A DNA stretch of 64,000 nucleotides. Source: Marinomonas shanghaiensis (lineage in GTDB: Bacteria > Pseudomonadota > Gammaproteobacteria > Pseudomonadales > Marinomonadaceae). Position 1 is the stretch's first letter. The number at the start of each line of letters is the position of its first letter. The notes under the pieces are model-generated. The model was not told the DNA's origin. It was given only the letters and a program-made list of their open reading frames with translations, and made no database searches. Shown here piece by piece: positions 48,780-58,230 of this stretch. A program made the translations under genes and the position numbers. The DNA lies in the NCBI RefSeq assembly GCF_003259175.1, contig NZ_QGOK01000017.1, positions 62,001 to 126,000 of the forward strand, written 5' to 3'.

Positions 48780-50555
48780 ATGACCCGTTTAGCCTCTTTA
48801 GACTTTCCTTTTACTGCCGTAGCTGGGCAAGAGCCGCTAAAACTGGCGTTGATTTTGTGTGCGATTAACCCACATATTGGCGGTGTTTTGATCAGCGGTC
48901 CGCGTGGTTCTGCTAAGTCTACTTTAGCCAGAGGCCTCTCTGGTGTCATGCCATCACTAGAAGACGAACAGTTAGCGCCTTTTGCGACCTTGCCATTGGG
49001 TACCAGTGAAGACCGTTTGCTTGGTGCGTTGGATTTAGAGCAAGTTCTGCAAGACAAACAGGTCGCGTTTAAGCCAGGATTGTTAAGCAAGGCCCATGGC
49101 GGCGTCTTGTATGTGGACGAAGTAAATTTACTGGCGGATCATTTGGTTGATCAACTGTTGGATGTGTCGGCCAGTGGTGTGAATCGTATTGAACGCGATG
49201 GCATCAGTCATGAGCATGCGGCACGTTTTTTATTAGTGGGCACCATGAACCCTGATGAAGGTGAGTTGCGTCCGCAGTTAAAAGACCGCTTTGGTTTGAT
49301 GGTCGCATTGAGCAATCAATACAGTCTTGAAGAGCGTGTGCAGATTGTGCGTCTGCGGGATGAGTATGACCAAGATCCTCAATCGTTTTGTGAGGCTTTT
49401 AAGTACAAACAACGCAACCTAAAAAATAGCATCCGCTTGGCAAGACAAGCTTTACAACAAATGCGTTGCTCTGACGAGTTACGTTTAGAAGTCGCGACGC
49501 GCTGCCAGCGAGCCAATATCGATGGGGTGCGTGGTGATATTGTGTGGATTCGAGCCGCCATGACACACGCTGCCTGGCGTGGTGCAAAAGCCGTTACGTT
49601 GGATGATATTCAAGCCGTGGAAGAGTTGGTCTTGGCTCATCGTCGACAAGCTCACTCTCAGCCTCAGGCATCTAGCCCGCCACCCTCTCGCAGACCGGAT
49701 TATTCTCGTTCGCCTTCGTTGAATAATAGCCGTCAGCCACAAGATGATCTTTCTCAAGACAATCAACCCCATGAGCAAGATGGTTTGGGCGAATGGGGCA
49801 GTATGCCTCCGCAAGCGCAGGCCAGTAGTGCGCCGATCAGTGTAAGTGCGCGGGTCGAGTCAAACGAACGACGTCTCGCTCATACTCGTCTTGATGAGGT
49901 GGCATCAGGAAAGCGCAAAGGCAAACAGCTGGGCGGTTACCGTCCCGATGCCGTTCAGTCCACTGAACATCCGCCAACGGATGGGATTGATTGGTTTCGC
50001 AGCATAGTCAATCAACCCCAAGTTTGGCCGCCGAAGGACCTAATGCACAAACCGAGTAAAACAGGCTTGGCCGTTTTACACTTGGTGTTGTTAGATACCT
50101 CGGCGTCCACTTTAAGCCAAGGTGTTTTTGCTCAAGCCAAGGGGGTCATTTTAGACATTGCTCATCGTGCCTATTTGGCAAGAGAGCAAATGGCCATTTT
50201 AGGGTTTGGGCAAGACGGTGTGGAGTCGATTTTGCCTAAAGTCCGAGCGCCTAAAGAAATCGCTGATTTATTAGAAGATTTGGGGGCAGGTGGTGGTACG
50301 CCGTTTCGGACCGCGATGGAAAATGCCAGCCAATATTTGGCACAACAACACAAGGCAAATAATGGCCTGCGCAGTCAAACCTATATTTTGACCGATGGCC
50401 GAACCCAAGCCGATGTATCGGATTTGGTTTTGCTGGGAAACACCATCTTGATTGATATCGAAAACGCACCGGTAAAACGTGGCCGAGGCCAAGAAGTTGC
50501 CCAGCATTTGGGGGCTCAATACGTATTATTGGGCTCTCTTTTAGAAAACTTTTAG
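48780..50555 (+). CDS. Chelatase ChlI/ChlD-type fusion for cobalt insertion
   Basis: A 591-residue protein fusing a magnesium-chelatase I-type AAA ATPase (Walker A GPRGSAKSTLARG from residue 40, LYVDEVNLLADHL, GTMNPDEGELRPQLKDRF) to a D-type VWA domain with the MIDAS motif LLDTSASTLS (Asp439) via a Pro/Ser/Gln-rich linker (about 285-345). No chlorophyll genes accompany it, and the cob genes follow, so it most likely supports a CobN-type cobaltochelatase; cobN is not in the window. Confidence 0.85.
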   Translation: MTRLASLDFPFTAVAGQEPLKLALILCAINPHIGGVLISGPRGSAKSTLARGLSGVMPSLEDEQLAPFATLPLGTSEDRLLGALDLEQVLQDKQVAFKPGLLSKAHGGVLYVDEVNLLADHLVDQLLDVSASGVNRIERDGISHEHAARFLLVGTMNPDEGELRPQLKDRFGLMVALSNQYSLEERVQIVRLRDEYDQDPQSFCEAFKYKQRNLKNSIRLARQALQQMRCSDELRLEVATRCQRANIDGVRGDIVWIRAAMTHAAWRGAKAVTLDDIQAVEELVLAHRRQAHSQPQASSPPPSRRPDYSRSPSLNNSRQPQDDLSQDNQPHEQDGLGEWGSMPPQAQASSAPISVSARVESNERRLAHTRLDEVASGKRKGKQLGGYRPDAVQSTEHPPTDGIDWFRSIVNQPQVWPPKDLMHKPSKTGLAVLHLVLLDTSASTLSQGVFAQAKGVILDIAHRAYLAREQMAILGFGQDGVESILPKVRAPKEIADLLEDLGAGGGTPFRTAMENASQYLAQQHKANNGLRSQTYILTDGRTQADVSDLVLLGNTILIDIENAPVKRGRGQEVAQHLGAQYVLLGSLLENF

Positions 50556-50586
50556 AGAACGTTTAAACATTTTTAGAGACTGCTTT

Positions 50587-51918
50587 ATGACCGCTGTTGT
50601 TCATTGTCCCGCGTTATTTTTAACTGCACCTGCATCGAATCAAGGGAAAACCACGATCACCGCTGCTTTGGCGCGTTATTTTACCAATCAAGGCAAAGTG
50701 GTTCGCGTCTTTAAAACGGGGCCAGATTACCTTGATCCGCAAATTTTAGCGCAAGCGTCTAGACAGCCTGTAGAGCAGTTGGATATTTGGATGGCGGGGG
50801 AAGATTACTGCCAAGACATGCTTTATCAAGCCGCCCAAGTGGCGGATTTGATTTTGGTGGAAGGTGCTATGGGCATGTTCGATGGGGAGCCTTCCAGTGC
50901 CGATCTAGCGGCTCGTTTTGGCATTCCTATGGCGATAGTGATGGATGTGAAAGGCATGGCGCAAACTGCAGCGGCCGTGGCGACTGGCTTGGCGAATTTT
51001 CGTGATGATGTGCAAGTTGCGGGCTTGATCGCCAATCGCTGTGGCAGCGAACGTCATGCTGAATTAATTCGCGATGCGCTGCCGGCCAACTTGCCATTAT
51101 TGGCTGCGCTAAAACGTGACGAAGACATTACCTTGCCAGAACGACACTTGGGCTTGGTGCAGGCCGACGAAGTGAAAGATGAACTGGAAGTGCGTTTTGA
51201 CGCAGCGATTGAATGGCTAAAAGACACACCAGACACAGGCTTGCTTGAATTACCTAAGGCCGTGCCTTTTTATCCTATGAATCCAGTTAGCATCAACCAA
51301 GCCTTTGAGCAACGTTTACTGGGCAAAACCATTGCAGTGGCCAAAGATGCGGCGTTTAGTTTCATCTACGATGCCAACTTGATTGCTTTGAAAAATTTAG
51401 GCGCGAAAGTGGTGTTTTTCTCGCCTTTGCATGATTCCGTCTTGCCATATGCGGACGCACTTTGGTTGCCGGGTGGCTATCCTGAATTGCACGCCAAAGC
51501 TTTGTCAGCAAACACCACAATGTGCCAAGCCATTCAAGATTTTTATCAGTCAGGCAAGGGCATTTTGGCTGAATGCGGCGGTATGCTTTATAGCTTGGAG
51601 ACGTTAACGGATTTAGACGATAATGAATACCCTATGCTCGGGATTCTTGCAGGACAAGGGGCAATGCGTGGCAAACGTGGTTGCCAAGGCATGCAAACTG
51701 CCGTGATGCCACAAGGCGAAATTCGTGGACACGCCCACCATAGGTCACGCAGTGCCAATACGCCGGAGCCTGTGGGTTATGGTCGTCGTCAGCGACACCC
51801 CGCACCGGGCGAGGCGATTTATCAACAGAAAGGCTTAACCGCCAGTTATTTGCACCTATTCTTTCCCTCTAATCTTGATGCGACCGCTGCGCTTTTTTTA
51901 GCGGATCAACAGGGTTAG
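50587..51918 (+). CDS. cobB: Cobyrinate/hydrogenobyrinate a,c-diamide synthase
   Basis: Amidates the a and c side chains of the corrin ring using glutamine and ATP. The 443 residues contain an ATPase half (FLTAPASNQGKTTITAALAR, ILVEGAMGMFDG) and a class I glutamine amidotransferase half with the catalytic Cys in GILAECGGMLYSLE and His in RGHAHHRS. Also known as CbiA in anaerobic-route organisms. The sequence alone does not tell which ring form is used. Confidence 0.94.
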   Translation: MTAVVHCPALFLTAPASNQGKTTITAALARYFTNQGKVVRVFKTGPDYLDPQILAQASRQPVEQLDIWMAGEDYCQDMLYQAAQVADLILVEGAMGMFDGEPSSADLAARFGIPMAIVMDVKGMAQTAAAVATGLANFRDDVQVAGLIANRCGSERHAELIRDALPANLPLLAALKRDEDITLPERHLGLVQADEVKDELEVRFDAAIEWLKDTPDTGLLELPKAVPFYPMNPVSINQAFEQRLLGKTIAVAKDAAFSFIYDANLIALKNLGAKVVFFSPLHDSVLPYADALWLPGGYPELHAKALSANTTMCQAIQDFYQSGKGILAECGGMLYSLETLTDLDDNEYPMLGILAGQGAMRGKRGCQGMQTAVMPQGEIRGHAHHRSRSANTPEPVGYGRRQRHPAPGEAIYQQKGLTASYLHLFFPSNLDATAALFLADQQG

Positions 51919-51924
51919 CGGACG

Positions 51925-53079
51925 ATGTGGCCTGAAAGTGCTGAGTCGCCCGCGCCATTACGAACGGGCCTAACCACGGGAACCTGCGCGACCGCTTGTT
52001 GTGTGGCGGCGGCGCAAGCACTTTTTGCTCAACAACAAGATCCCAGTGTGCGAGTTACCTTGCCCAAGGGCAAGGTGGTGGATCTCGCCATTATTGAGTA
52101 TCAAATTATAGACAGCGGCATCAAAACCGCGACGATTAAAGACGCTGGTGATGACCCAGACGCAACCCACGGTGCCACTTTATTTGTCGAGCTAAGATTG
52201 TCCCCAGAACAGGGCATACGCTTTCATGCGGCGCAAGGTGTTGGCACTGTCACGCGAACGGGTTTACTCCTTGATGTGGGCGAACCAGCGATTAATCCTG
52301 TACCGCGTAAAATGATGACAGAGCATTTAGAAGGCTTTGCGCAAACGTATCATTACCAAGGGGGATTTGATGTCTCTGTTGGTGTGATTAATGGCGAGCA
52401 AATTGCCCAAAAAACCATGAATCCACGTTTGGGGATTTTGGGCGGATTATCGATTCTCGGTACCACAGGCATAGTGCGTCCTTTTTCCTGTGCGGCTTAC
52501 ATTGCGTCTATTCATCAAGGTATCGATGTGGCTCGGGCGAATGGCTTGACCCACATTGCCGCTACCACAGGCAATGCCAGCGAAGACGCCATAAAGAGCC
52601 ATTATCAATTGGATGATATGGCCTTGATCGAAATGGGCGACTTTGTGGGCGCTGTGTTGAAACACATTAAAAAAGTCGAGCAAACCGATTCTCCCAAGTT
52701 AAATCGTCCAATCCAGCTAAGTAAGCTCAGTATTTGTGGTGGCTTTGGTAAGATCAGCAAGCTTGCTCAACATCATATGGATTTGAACAGTCGAGCGTCT
52801 AGTATCGACCTTGGCGCGTTGGCAAAACTGGCCGCCAGTTTAGGTGCCGATGACCGCTTGCAAGAACGCATGACAAACGCCAATACCAGTGTGGAAGCCT
52901 TGTCGTTCGCCATGTCAGCAGGTTTGCCACTGGCTGATGCGGTTTGTCTGCAAGCTTTAGACTTTGCCAGAAAATACATTCCTGCACACATAGAACTGGA
53001 AGTCTGGGCGATTGACCGCAAAGGCCAGTTTGTTGGTAAAGCCTTGGATGCTGATCACACAAAACGAGGCAAGCCATGA
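51925..53079 (+). CDS. cbiD: Cobalt-precorrin-5B C1-methyltransferase CbiD
   Basis: CbiD methylates C1 of the ring in the anaerobic pathway, although it is found in some aerobic clusters too. The 384 residues include the start [20 protein letters not shown] and the Gly-rich [18 protein letters not shown]. It begins six bases after cobB and overlaps cobK by four bases (ATGA). Confidence 0.95.
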   Translation: MWPESAESPAPLRTGLTTGTCATACCVAAAQALFAQQQDPSVRVTLPKGKVVDLAIIEYQIIDSGIKTATIKDAGDDPDATHGATLFVELRLSPEQGIRFHAAQGVGTVTRTGLLLDVGEPAINPVPRKMMTEHLEGFAQTYHYQGGFDVSVGVINGEQIAQKTMNPRLGILGGLSILGTTGIVRPFSCAAYIASIHQGIDVARANGLTHIAATTGNASEDAIKSHYQLDDMALIEMGDFVGAVLKHIKKVEQTDSPKLNRPIQLSKLSICGGFGKISKLAQHHMDLNSRASSIDLGALAKLAASLGADDRLQERMTNANTSVEALSFAMSAGLPLADAVCLQALDFARKYIPAHIELEVWAIDRKGQFVGKALDADHTKRGKP

Positions 53080-53864
53080 AGATTTTATTATTAGGCGGCA
53101 CCGCCGATGCTCGCCGTTTGGCCGACTCATTACATAAAGAGAATGTAAGCGTCATCTACAGTTTGGCAGGCTTGGTTCGAGTGCCAAAAGTCGATTGCCA
53201 GCTGGTGGTTGGCGGCTTTAGCCAATTTGGTGGGTTAGCTCAGTACTTGAAAGACAATAATATTGGCGCGATTTTGGATGTGACCCATCCTTATGCACAA
53301 ACCATGAGCAGCAAAGCGGTTATGGCCGCCAAAGAAGTCGGCATTCCCTGCTGGCGATTTCACCGTCCTGTCTGGCAACAAGAAGCGGGCGATCAGTGGC
53401 AGGATTACCAAGACGACGGCGATTTACTGGCTAAGCTTAATGGATTTCGTGTGCCATTGTTAAGTGCAGGGCAAATGAGCGAAGACTTACTCAAATGTAT
53501 CTTACAATTGACGAATATCGAACGTATTGTGTGGCGAACGGCGGTTGAACCCTTATTTTCCCTGCCTGATAACATCCATTGGATAAAAGCCATTGGGCCT
53601 TTTGCCTTAGAAGACGAGCGCCAATTGCTAGTGGATCATGGCATCGACGTCATCGTCAGTAAAAACAGCGGTGGCTCAGCCACCTATTCCAAACTGGAAG
53701 CCGCCAGAGAATTCTCTATTCCCGTTTTATTGCACGCCCGGCCAATTTTGCCTGAAGCCGAACGTGAGTTTAGTGACACAGATGAGTGCCTGAAAGCCTG
53801 TTTAGCAGCTTGGGGCAAAACTTCTACCCATATTCAGAATCAACAAAAAAGCAGCCAACAGTGA
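53076..53864 (+). CDS. cobK: Precorrin-6A reductase CobK/CbiJ
   Basis: NADPH-dependent reductase of the ring. The 262 residues start [20 protein letters not shown] and contain [27 protein letters not shown] and [19 protein letters not shown], all typical of CobK. It overlaps cbiD (ATGA) and cobH (GTGA). Confidence 0.94.
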   Translation: MKILLLGGTADARRLADSLHKENVSVIYSLAGLVRVPKVDCQLVVGGFSQFGGLAQYLKDNNIGAILDVTHPYAQTMSSKAVMAAKEVGIPCWRFHRPVWQQEAGDQWQDYQDDGDLLAKLNGFRVPLLSAGQMSEDLLKCILQLTNIERIVWRTAVEPLFSLPDNIHWIKAIGPFALEDERQLLVDHGIDVIVSKNSGGSATYSKLEAAREFSIPVLLHARPILPEAEREFSDTDECLKACLAAWGKTSTHIQNQQKSSQQ

Positions 53865-54526
53865 CTTCTTCAGACGACTATCAATGCAACTATCAATATG
53901 AAAACAACCCTCAAGCCATTGAGCAAGACAGCTTTCGACAAATTCGCGAGCTAACCGACTTATCGGGGTTGAGCCTAGATCAGCAACAAGTGGTGATGCG
54001 CGTGGTACACAGCCTTGGTTTGCCTGATGTGGCTGAGCAAGTACGATTTAGTGCGAATGCCACTCAAGCGGGCCGCGAGGCGTTAGCCAATAACGGCGCG
54101 ATTTTGTGCGACGTGGAAATGGTTAAACAAGGCGTGACCAAACGCATGATAACGCAGGCGCCATTGTGTTTTTTGAACGACCCTCGTACCGCAGAGTTGG
54201 CAAAAAGCAAAGGCGAAACCCGTTCTATGGCGGCGCTGAGTTTATGGCAAGACGATCTTGCTGGCAGCGTGGTATTGATTGGTAATGCGCCAACCGCCTT
54301 GTTTCGTTTATTGGAAATGATAGAACAAGGCGCACCGAAACCAGCCTTAATTATCGGCATGCCAGTGGGCTTTGTCGGCGCAGCGGAATCGAAAGAGGCG
54401 CTGTGGGAAGCCCATGAGAAACTGGGGGTTGAATGCATCACCTTGTTAGGGCGAATGGGGGGCAGCGCGGTCACATCGGCCAGTTGTAATGCTTTGTTGC
54501 GCTGTAATATTGGTGAGTATTATTAA
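53861..54526 (+). CDS. cobH: Precorrin-8X methylmutase CobH/CbiC
   Basis: Moves a methyl group from C11 to C12 to give hydrogenobyrinate or cobyrinate. The 221 residues contain VVMRVVHSLGLPDVAEQVRF (with the catalytic His), CDVEMVKQGVTKR, and GNAPTALFRLLEMIEQG. A GTG start at 53861 overlaps the cobK stop (GTGA); an ATG 25 codons upstream lies inside cobK and is rejected. Confidence 0.93.
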   Translation: MTSSDDYQCNYQYENNPQAIEQDSFRQIRELTDLSGLSLDQQQVVMRVVHSLGLPDVAEQVRFSANATQAGREALANNGAILCDVEMVKQGVTKRMITQAPLCFLNDPRTAELAKSKGETRSMAALSLWQDDLAGSVVLIGNAPTALFRLLEMIEQGAPKPALIIGMPVGFVGAAESKEALWEAHEKLGVECITLLGRMGGSAVTSASCNALLRCNIGEYY

Positions 54527-54536
54527 TGCATTCTAT

Positions 54537-54610
54537 GAACCTTGGTATTCAATGCACTTGCGCCTGTTTCGCAAGCTCAACGCGTCAGCGTGAATCAAAT
54601 ACCAAGGTTC
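54537..54610. other. Structured element between cobH and cobL
   Basis: A 13-base perfect inverted repeat (GAACCTTGGTATT at 54537-54549, AATACCAAGGTTC at 54598-54610) encloses two smaller hairpins: CTTGCG/CGCAAG (54557-54562, 54570-54575) and ACGC/GCGT (54580-54583, 54588-54591). This predicts a three-way junction, followed by a T-rich tract. It lies in the only large gap of an otherwise overlapping cob operon. It could be a terminator, attenuator, RNA processing site or inserted repeat. Confidence 0.6.
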
Positions 54611-54679
54611 TTGTTATCCGTTTTTTATTTTCGTTAATCCACCTAGCTTACTGTAATGGCATGGAATGGAAGTAGGTTT

Positions 54680-56026
54680 ATGAAACACACACAAATGCCA
54701 ATCCATGTTATCGGTTTGGGCGTTAACCAAGTGGCGCATCTGGATGAGGCGGCGCAAGCGGTTTTGGCGAGTTTGTCACCGAACGATATTGTGTTGGGTG
54801 CGCCGCGTCAGCATGAAACGATTGCGCACTATGCTCATCTGGCGCGTCGTGAAGATCTGCCCAAACTCAGCATGCTGAAAGAAGCCTTTGCCAATTGGCA
54901 GTCCGAAGGGGCGAAGCAGGTGGTGGTGTTGGCGTCTGGGGATCCTTTGTATTACGGCATTGGCGCTTGGTTAATGCGTACTTTCTCTCTTGAGTCTTTG
55001 CAGTTTTATCCGAATGTTTCCAGCATTCAGGTAGCATGTCATCGTCTTGGTTTGTCTTTACAAGAGGTGCAAGTGGTGAGCTTGCACGGTCGCCCCTTGG
55101 CATCGTTGCGCCGTTATTTGCAGTCGAATAAGACCTTGGTGTTGCTGACGGATCAATACAGCCAACCCCAACACATTGCGCAAGAATGTGTGCAGGCAGG
55201 GCTAGATCAAAGTGAAATAACCGTGTGTGAAGCCTTAGGTTATGAACAAGAAAAAGTTCGCACCTTTGGCGCAAACTCTTTGGTAGACGCTGAACTCGAA
55301 TGGGATCCGCTCAATGTGGTTGTATTGAAAACCAGTCCACAAGCCTCACTTTATCCAAGCTCGGTGGGCATTCCCGATGCGTCTTTCGTGACCGACAAAG
55401 GAGACGGCAAAGGCATGATTACTAAGCGAGAAGTGCGCTTGGCGATTTTGTCTTACATGGACATTCAGCAGGGTGACACAGTGTGGGACATTGGCGCGGG
55501 TTGCGGTGGTGTGAGTGTGGAAATGGCCTATTGGCATCCACGTAGTCAGGTTATTGCCATCGAGCATCACCCAGACCGTTTGGCCTGTTTAACGGCCAAC
55601 CAGGAACGTTTTGGTGTCATGCAGAATTTATCCATTGTCGCAGGTCGAGCACCGGATGTGCTGGTGGATTTGCTTGCCGACAATAAGAAACAAGATGGCA
55701 AGCCCAATAAAGTCTTTATTGGTGGCAGCGATGGTGAATTGATGGCGTTGATGTCGCAAGTGTGGGATTTATTGCCTGATGGAGGTTGTTTGATGGTCAG
55801 TGCCGTGACGGAAGAAACCAAGTATCAGATTATGCAATTTGCCCAACAGCGTGATCAAGTACAAGACGCTGATGAACAAAGTTTGCAAGTAGCGATTGCC
55901 AAAAGTGAGCGATTGGCAGGACAACGGCTATTTCGTCCTAGTCTGCCTGTGACGCTTTATCATTTTAGAAAATATACGGCCTCAACATCGGCCATCCATA
56001 CAAACCATAAGGAAAACGCACAATGA
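54680..56026 (+). CDS. cobL: Precorrin-6Y C5,15-methyltransferase CobL (CbiE-CbiT fusion)
   Basis: Methylates C5 and C15 and decarboxylates the ring. The 448 residues join a CbiE-type methyltransferase (about 1-215; IHVIGLGVNQVAHLDEAA, ASGDPLYYGIGAWLM) to a CbiT-type SAM domain (WDIGAGCGGVSVEMAYWHP). The ATG at 54680 has GGAAGTAGG upstream and is preferred to an ATG eight codons earlier. It overlaps cobI by ATGA. Confidence 0.94.
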   Translation: MKHTQMPIHVIGLGVNQVAHLDEAAQAVLASLSPNDIVLGAPRQHETIAHYAHLARREDLPKLSMLKEAFANWQSEGAKQVVVLASGDPLYYGIGAWLMRTFSLESLQFYPNVSSIQVACHRLGLSLQEVQVVSLHGRPLASLRRYLQSNKTLVLLTDQYSQPQHIAQECVQAGLDQSEITVCEALGYEQEKVRTFGANSLVDAELEWDPLNVVVLKTSPQASLYPSSVGIPDASFVTDKGDGKGMITKREVRLAILSYMDIQQGDTVWDIGAGCGGVSVEMAYWHPRSQVIAIEHHPDRLACLTANQERFGVMQNLSIVAGRAPDVLVDLLADNKKQDGKPNKVFIGGSDGELMALMSQVWDLLPDGGCLMVSAVTEETKYQIMQFAQQRDQVQDADEQSLQVAIAKSERLAGQRLFRPSLPVTLYHFRKYTASTSAIHTNHKENAQ

Positions 56027-56763
56027 GTGCCGTGGAAGTCTCCCCAAAAACAGGCCGATTCATTGGTGTGGGCGTGGGACCAGGTGATCCAGAATTAATC
56101 ACCTTAAAAGCCTTGCGCTTGATTCAGAGCGCAAGTGTGGTGAGTTATCTTGCTAACGATGAAGGTGGCTCTCAGGCAAAAAACATCGCCAGTGAAGCCT
56201 TTGCTGGTGTGACCCATGCGCAAAACGAAATTGCCATTGTCATGCCGATGTCGACGGATCGTTCATTGGCAAATGAAGCTTATGATAATGGCGCAAAAGC
56301 AATTGCCAATGAGTTATTACAAGGCAGAGACGTGGTTTTTTTATGTGAAGGCGATCCATTATTTTTTGGCTCTTTTGCGTATTTATTAGAACGTCTAGAG
56401 GGCGATTTTCCATGCCAAGTGGTGCCTGGGGTGTCGTCTATTAATGCCGCCTCATCGGCTTTAAATCATCCGTTAACCGTGCTGAAAGAATCTTTTGCCG
56501 TGGTGAGTGGTCGCCATAGCGCAGAGCAGATCGATACCGCGTTAGAGCAACACGACAGTGTGGTGATCATGAAGGCTGGGCGAGCTCGTCCGCGCATCCT
56601 TATGGCGTTGCGCAAAACTAATCGCATGCAAGACGCAAAATACCTTGAATACATTGGCCGTGAAAACGAACGCATTGTTCGAGATGTGTCTACCTTGGAA
56701 GACAAAGCTGGGCCATACTTTTCTTTGTTCGTGGTGACCAAAAGTGAGCGAGGCACAAGGTGA
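56023..56763 (+). CDS. cobI: Precorrin-2 C20-methyltransferase CobI/CbiL
   Basis: Adds a methyl group at C20 of precorrin-2. The 246 residues show the tetrapyrrole methylase motifs FIGVGVGPGDPELITLKAL, LCEGDPLFFGSFAYLLERL and VVPGVSSINAASSALNHPL. ATGA overlap with cobL and GTGA overlap with cbiG indicate one polycistronic unit. Confidence 0.95.
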   Translation: MSAVEVSPKTGRFIGVGVGPGDPELITLKALRLIQSASVVSYLANDEGGSQAKNIASEAFAGVTHAQNEIAIVMPMSTDRSLANEAYDNGAKAIANELLQGRDVVFLCEGDPLFFGSFAYLLERLEGDFPCQVVPGVSSINAASSALNHPLTVLKESFAVVSGRHSAEQIDTALEQHDSVVIMKAGRARPRILMALRKTNRMQDAKYLEYIGRENERIVRDVSTLEDKAGPYFSLFVVTKSERGTR

Positions 56764-57551
56764 TACGTTTTATTGCGTTAACTCCTGCGGGGGAGCGGCT
56801 GGCGAATAAACTTTTGTCTCAAGGTCTGCAGAATCATTGGCCAGAGGCTGTGGTCGACTACAAACCAAAACCCTTTGCCGAGTTTGTGCAAACGGCCTTT
56901 CAAAACGGTGATTGGCTGGTATTCATTTGTGCTACTGGGATCGTGATGCGAACCCTTGCCCCAGTGATTCAAGACAAATACCAAGATCCGCCTGTCTTAG
57001 TGTTGGATGAAGAAGGGAAATTTGTCATTCCGCTATTATCGGGTCATGAAGGCGGTGCGAACGAATGGGGGGCGCAAGTAGCAAAATCCCTTGGCGCGCA
57101 GTTAGTGATGACCACCGCGAAGCCTTACTTGAATCCTATTTATACCTTGGGAATGGGCTGCGAACGCAACTGCCCGCTGGCATTCCTTGAAAGTCTCATG
57201 CTCGATGCACTGGCACAAAAAGGCTTAACGCCAAGCGATATTCATTCCTTAAACAGCATCGACATTAAAGCCGACGAAACCAACCTCATCGCCCTCGCAA
57301 CAAAATACCACTGGGACTTCAACACCTACAGCGCCCAACAACTCGCGCCAATGGAGGCGCTACTCAGCATCAAATCCGACTATGTATTTAACACCGTCGG
57401 TGTCTATGGCGTCGCCGAATCTGCCGCGCTGTTAGCGGCACAGATACACACAGGAACAGAGCCCGAACTTATCTTAAATAAAATCAAAAACACCAAAGCG
57501 ACCTGCGCATTGGCGAGAGGGTTTAAGAGAGCAGAGCCATTGTTCGCCTAG
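56760..57551 (+). CDS. cbiG: Short CbiG-like protein lacking the middle domain
   Basis: CbiG opens the delta-lactone of cobalt-precorrin-5A in the anaerobic route. This 263-residue protein has the N-terminal domain (ICATGIVMRTLAPVIQDKYQ, PLLSGHEGGANEW) and passes almost directly into the C-terminal CbiG/CobE domain (LGMGCERNCPLAFLESL, SIDIKADETNLIAL, VYGVAESAALLAA). The roughly 90-residue middle domain of the 351-residue Salmonella CbiG is missing. The start is GTG. Its stop codon lies inside the direct repeat that begins the accessory island. Confidence 0.85.
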   Translation: MIRFIALTPAGERLANKLLSQGLQNHWPEAVVDYKPKPFAEFVQTAFQNGDWLVFICATGIVMRTLAPVIQDKYQDPPVLVLDEEGKFVIPLLSGHEGGANEWGAQVAKSLGAQLVMTTAKPYLNPIYTLGMGCERNCPLAFLESLMLDALAQKGLTPSDIHSLNSIDIKADETNLIALATKYHWDFNTYSAQQLAPMEALLSIKSDYVFNTVGVYGVAESAALLAAQIHTGTEPELILNKIKNTKATCALARGFKRAEPLFA

Positions 57552-57694
57552 CAGTCAATGAATCTTGGGTTTTAAGAAGTAAGAAATTTATTGAACAGTT
57601 TGAACGTCGAGTGGGCATTGCTGGTAAAACAGCAGAGCATGGAGGGGATAGGGAGTCAAAAGAGTATAGAAATCAACGACTCTGATTTCTTGAA
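57545..57694 (+). repeat. Direct-repeat copy A, transposase-end-like
   Basis: Shares long blocks with copies at 58861-59000 and 61424-61469, all in the same orientation. One frame reads RLAVNESWVLRSKKFIEQFE, then RRVGIAGKTAEHGGDRESKE, which resembles the basic C-terminal tail of REP-associated (Y1-type) transposases, without a start codon or the rest of the gene. Its left end includes the cbiG stop codon. The transposase identity is tentative; the repeat itself is directly visible. Confidence 0.7.
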
Positions 57695-57872
57695 GTTTAG
57701 AGATTCTGTAGATCTATTCAACTGGTTTGATGAATATATGGAATTTGATGATGGTACGCCTTATGACTATATCTCATATGAATTCACTGACACTTACCCA
57801 GATTGTCCTGTCCGCACTGTCCATAGACATTTATTGTTTAAAAATCAGCCGTTTTCAGAAAAACTCTCCTGA
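57591..57872 (+). CDS. Doubtful hypothetical ORF, 93 residues
   Basis: An open frame starting with TTG inside copy A. The N-terminal third is an out-of-frame reading of the repeat; the rest (FDEYMEFDDGTPYDYISYEF) is acidic and aromatic and might be the tail of a displaced gene. There is no ribosome binding site. It is followed by a plausible terminator. Function and reality are uncertain. Confidence 0.25.
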   Translation: MNSLNVEWALLVKQQSMEGIGSQKSIEINDSDFLKFRDSVDLFNWFDEYMEFDDGTPYDYISYEFTDTYPDCPVRTVHRHLLFKNQPFSEKLS

Positions 57873-57890
57873 AATCGGTTGGTTTTTTGT
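57849..57890 (+). terminator. Possible Rho-independent terminator
   Basis: CCGTTTTCAG (57849-57858) pairs with CTGAAATCGG (57869-57878) with one mismatch and a 10-base loop, followed by a T-rich tract. It could end transcription from the cob operon or from the short frame before it. Confidence 0.55.
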
Positions 57891-58036
57891 TCATTTCCTA
57901 CGATCATTTTCAGAAAATTCAGTCCAAAAATAAATTTCGGTTAATAATTGATCTGTTTTTCGTTTGAAATACGTGATTGCTTCTCCAAACGTGTGGACAC
58001 CTATTTTTTTAAGTATTGTTAGGCTCTAACAAGGCG

Positions 58037-58225
58037 TTATTCTTTCTTTTTTGCCTTGTCCGTTTTCAGGTTGATGAATGATAAGGTGTTCTGATAAGCC
58101 GACTCTGGTGTTTGATAATCTAGGTTCTGATGTAGCCGAATGTTGTTGTACCACCAGTGGAAATTTTGCAGCAGATAAGGCAGTTCAGGGTAATCTTTAT
58201 ATTTTGCTGGGAGTTGGGCGAATAC
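58037..58225 (-). pseudogene. Integrase-type transposase, C-terminal remnant
   Basis: The minus strand reads RSVFAQLPAKYKDYPELPYL, then FHWWYNNIRLHQNLDYQTPE and SAYQNTLSF before a stop. The WYN-xx-RxHQxLxYxTP pattern is the end of the rve (DDE integrase-core) transposases found in IS3-like elements. The upstream catalytic part is missing: the fragment runs into the toxin gene. A GTGTGGACACC sequence near 57989 may be part of the element's end. Confidence 0.7.
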
Positions 58226-58230
58226 TGATC

